From assembly GCA_052144935.1 (NCBI GenBank), contig JBKQPR010000017.1:1-24243 (forward strand): a stretch of 24,243 nt of DNA, written 5' to 3'. This DNA is from JOPF133 sp052144935 (lineage in GTDB: Bacteria; Acidobacteriota; Terriglobia; Bryobacterales; Bryobacteraceae). Position 1 is the stretch's first letter. Every line of letters begins with the position of its first letter. A model generated the notes under the pieces. The model saw only the letters and a program-made list of their open reading frames with translations, ran no database searches and was not told where the DNA came from. The translations under genes were made by a program, and so were the position numbers. This document shows, piece by piece, positions 23,470-24,243 of this stretch.

Positions 23470-23642
23470 GCATGCAGACCAATTGGTGGCTTGCCACTCA
23501 TTGCTGGGGCGGCGAGGTTCGGGGCATGCCTCGAACTTTGGACGCGCTCTTGGGCAAGACTCGCGAAATGGTTCACTGCCAACTCAAACATCTGCGTAAA
23601 GTGGAGGGGTGAACACACCGCTTCGCTAAGGGAGCGCCGGCC

Positions 23643-23888
23643 ATGGTTTCAGAGACCCAAGAGGAGCTTCAGAAAAACCTCGCCCGATACTTGAAAGGGG
23701 ATATCACTCTGCACGAATTTGAGGACTGGTTTGCACCGGTCCTTTGGGATTTGGCGGAATCGGGAGACGACCCCGCCAGAGAGATCGCCGGCTCCGTGCA
23801 TATTCTCATATCCGAACTTTCCTCCGGCACGTGGCAGTTGGAGAGCTTCCGAGAGCGGCTGGGCACTTTCGTTCCAACTGTCGTGTAG
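23643..23888 (+). CDS. Small hypothetical protein
   Basis: 81 residues, acidic, mostly helical: TQEELQKNLARYLKGDITLH, EFEDWFAPVLWDLAESGDDP, REIAGSVHILISELSSGTWQ and LESFRERLG. GGGAG lies about 9 bases before the ATG. No signal peptide or membrane segment is seen. The pattern L-x-G-x-I-T-L-x-E-F-E-x-W-F is seen in small uncharacterised bacterial proteins; no function is known to me. It converges with the site-2 protease gene 15 bases downstream. Confidence 0.7.
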   Translation: MVSETQEELQKNLARYLKGDITLHEFEDWFAPVLWDLAESGDDPAREIAGSVHILISELSSGTWQLESFRERLGTFVPTVV

Positions 23889-23903
23889 CATGGCCAAAGT
23901 CCT

Positions 23904-24243
23904 TCAGTGCAGCAGGCTGAAAATCGCCCGCGTGCCCAGGTAGCTCCAGTCACTCATGAGGATTCCCAGGCGCGTCACCGAGATCAGCACGATCAGCAGC
24001 ATGAAGCCGAACCTCGAAAGCTCGATGTACACCACCGCCGACAGGCGCGCGGCCAGCAGGAGCTTGGAGCCATCCAGCGGCGGAAACGGCAGCATATTGA
24101 TGATCGCCAGGTAGAAGCTGAGTTCCACTCCGTGGGCCAGGAATTGCGCCAGCGCGGGGATGGCGCTCAGCGTGGCTACCGCCAGTACCGCCAGGATCAC
24201 CGCCATGATGACGTTGCTGAAAGGGCCCGCCAGCGAGACCACC
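23904..24243 (-). CDS. Site-2 protease family (M50) membrane metalloprotease, C-terminal part
   Basis: 112 residues visible; the gene continues past the right edge, so the start and the HExxH zinc motif are outside. The visible part begins VSLAGPFSNVIMA, the conserved A-G-P-x-x-N segment, and contains NMLPFPPLDGSKLL, the N-x-x-P-x-P-x-L-D-G motif whose Asp is the third zinc ligand. Three or four membrane segments follow the family pattern. Compact forms of this type (SpoIVFB/Rip-like without PDZ) cleave membrane-bound proteins inside the bilayer. Stop at 23904-23906. Confidence 0.9.
   Translation of the reverse strand, partial: VVSLAGPFSNVIMAVILAVLAVATLSAIPALAQFLAHGVELSFYLAIINMLPFPPLDGSKLLLAARLSAVVYIELSRFGFMLLIVLISVTRLGILMSDWSYLGTRAIFSLLH

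Noticed and set aside
1..24243. CRISPR arrays, tRNA or rRNA genes
   Set aside because: No regularly spaced direct repeats of CRISPR length, no tRNA cloverleaf or T-loop motif and no rRNA-like stretch were noticed by eye; a covariance search would be needed to exclude a divergent tRNA.

Overview
The window is GC-rich bacterial chromosome, most likely from an Acidobacteriota species of the Solibacter/Bryobacter type. That placement is inference. It rests on the mix of proteins: DUF5060-type glycosidase, DUF4159, DUF3592, a G1 (eqolisin) peptidase with a multi-domain tail, the C-terminus of a PD40/WD40 Ser/Thr kinase, the tail of a MacB/ADOP-type permease, and split secD/secF. No rRNA, tRNA or CRISPR array was seen.

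Layout, left to right. (1) 1-2101: the C-terminal end of a group II intron reverse transcriptase (minus strand) runs into the 5' end of a CocE/NonD serine hydrolase, which seems to have lost its native start and signal peptide. (2) 2140-4924: a dead poxB-like fragment, a DUF3592 membrane protein, a peptidase-S74-type tail fragment and a secreted DUF4159 protein. (3) 5014-7410: palindromes and short repeats, a beta-sandwich fragment, then a DUF5060 glycosidase split by an in-frame amber codon. (4) 7411-8826: decayed DNA with a kinase C-terminal remnant. (5) 8827-11772: a 981-residue secreted G1 peptidase with internal duplications. (6) 11773-12905: decayed DNA ending in the 3' tail (domains V-VI) of a group II intron. 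(7) 12917-13479: a DUF104 antitoxin and a frameshifted mazF toxin. (8) 13601-16020: a minus-strand Ppx/GppA phosphatase followed by two half-CHAD genes, which together form a polyphosphate module. (9) 16163-17278: a secreted alpha/beta hydrolase. (10) 17356-17850: a 495-bp block bounded by 24-bp inverted repeats and holding two perfect parS sites. (11) 17895-18878: hemH. (12) 19232-22095: secF then secD in one minus-strand operon, with a dead SRPBCC gene after secD and nested palindromes before secF. (13) 22328-24243: permease tail, small secreted and hypothetical genes, and the C-terminal part of a site-2 protease that leaves the window.

Housekeeping functions (ferrochelatase, SecDF, Ppx, S2P) are intact. 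They alternate with many broken genes and mobile-element scraps, so the region looks like a chromosome segment under repeated insertion and decay. The most unusual signal is the parS pair inside an IS-like inverted-repeat block with no parA or parB nearby. Next in interest are the intron/hydrolase junction, the reversed secF-secD order with its structured leader, and the split CHAD protein next to Ppx.
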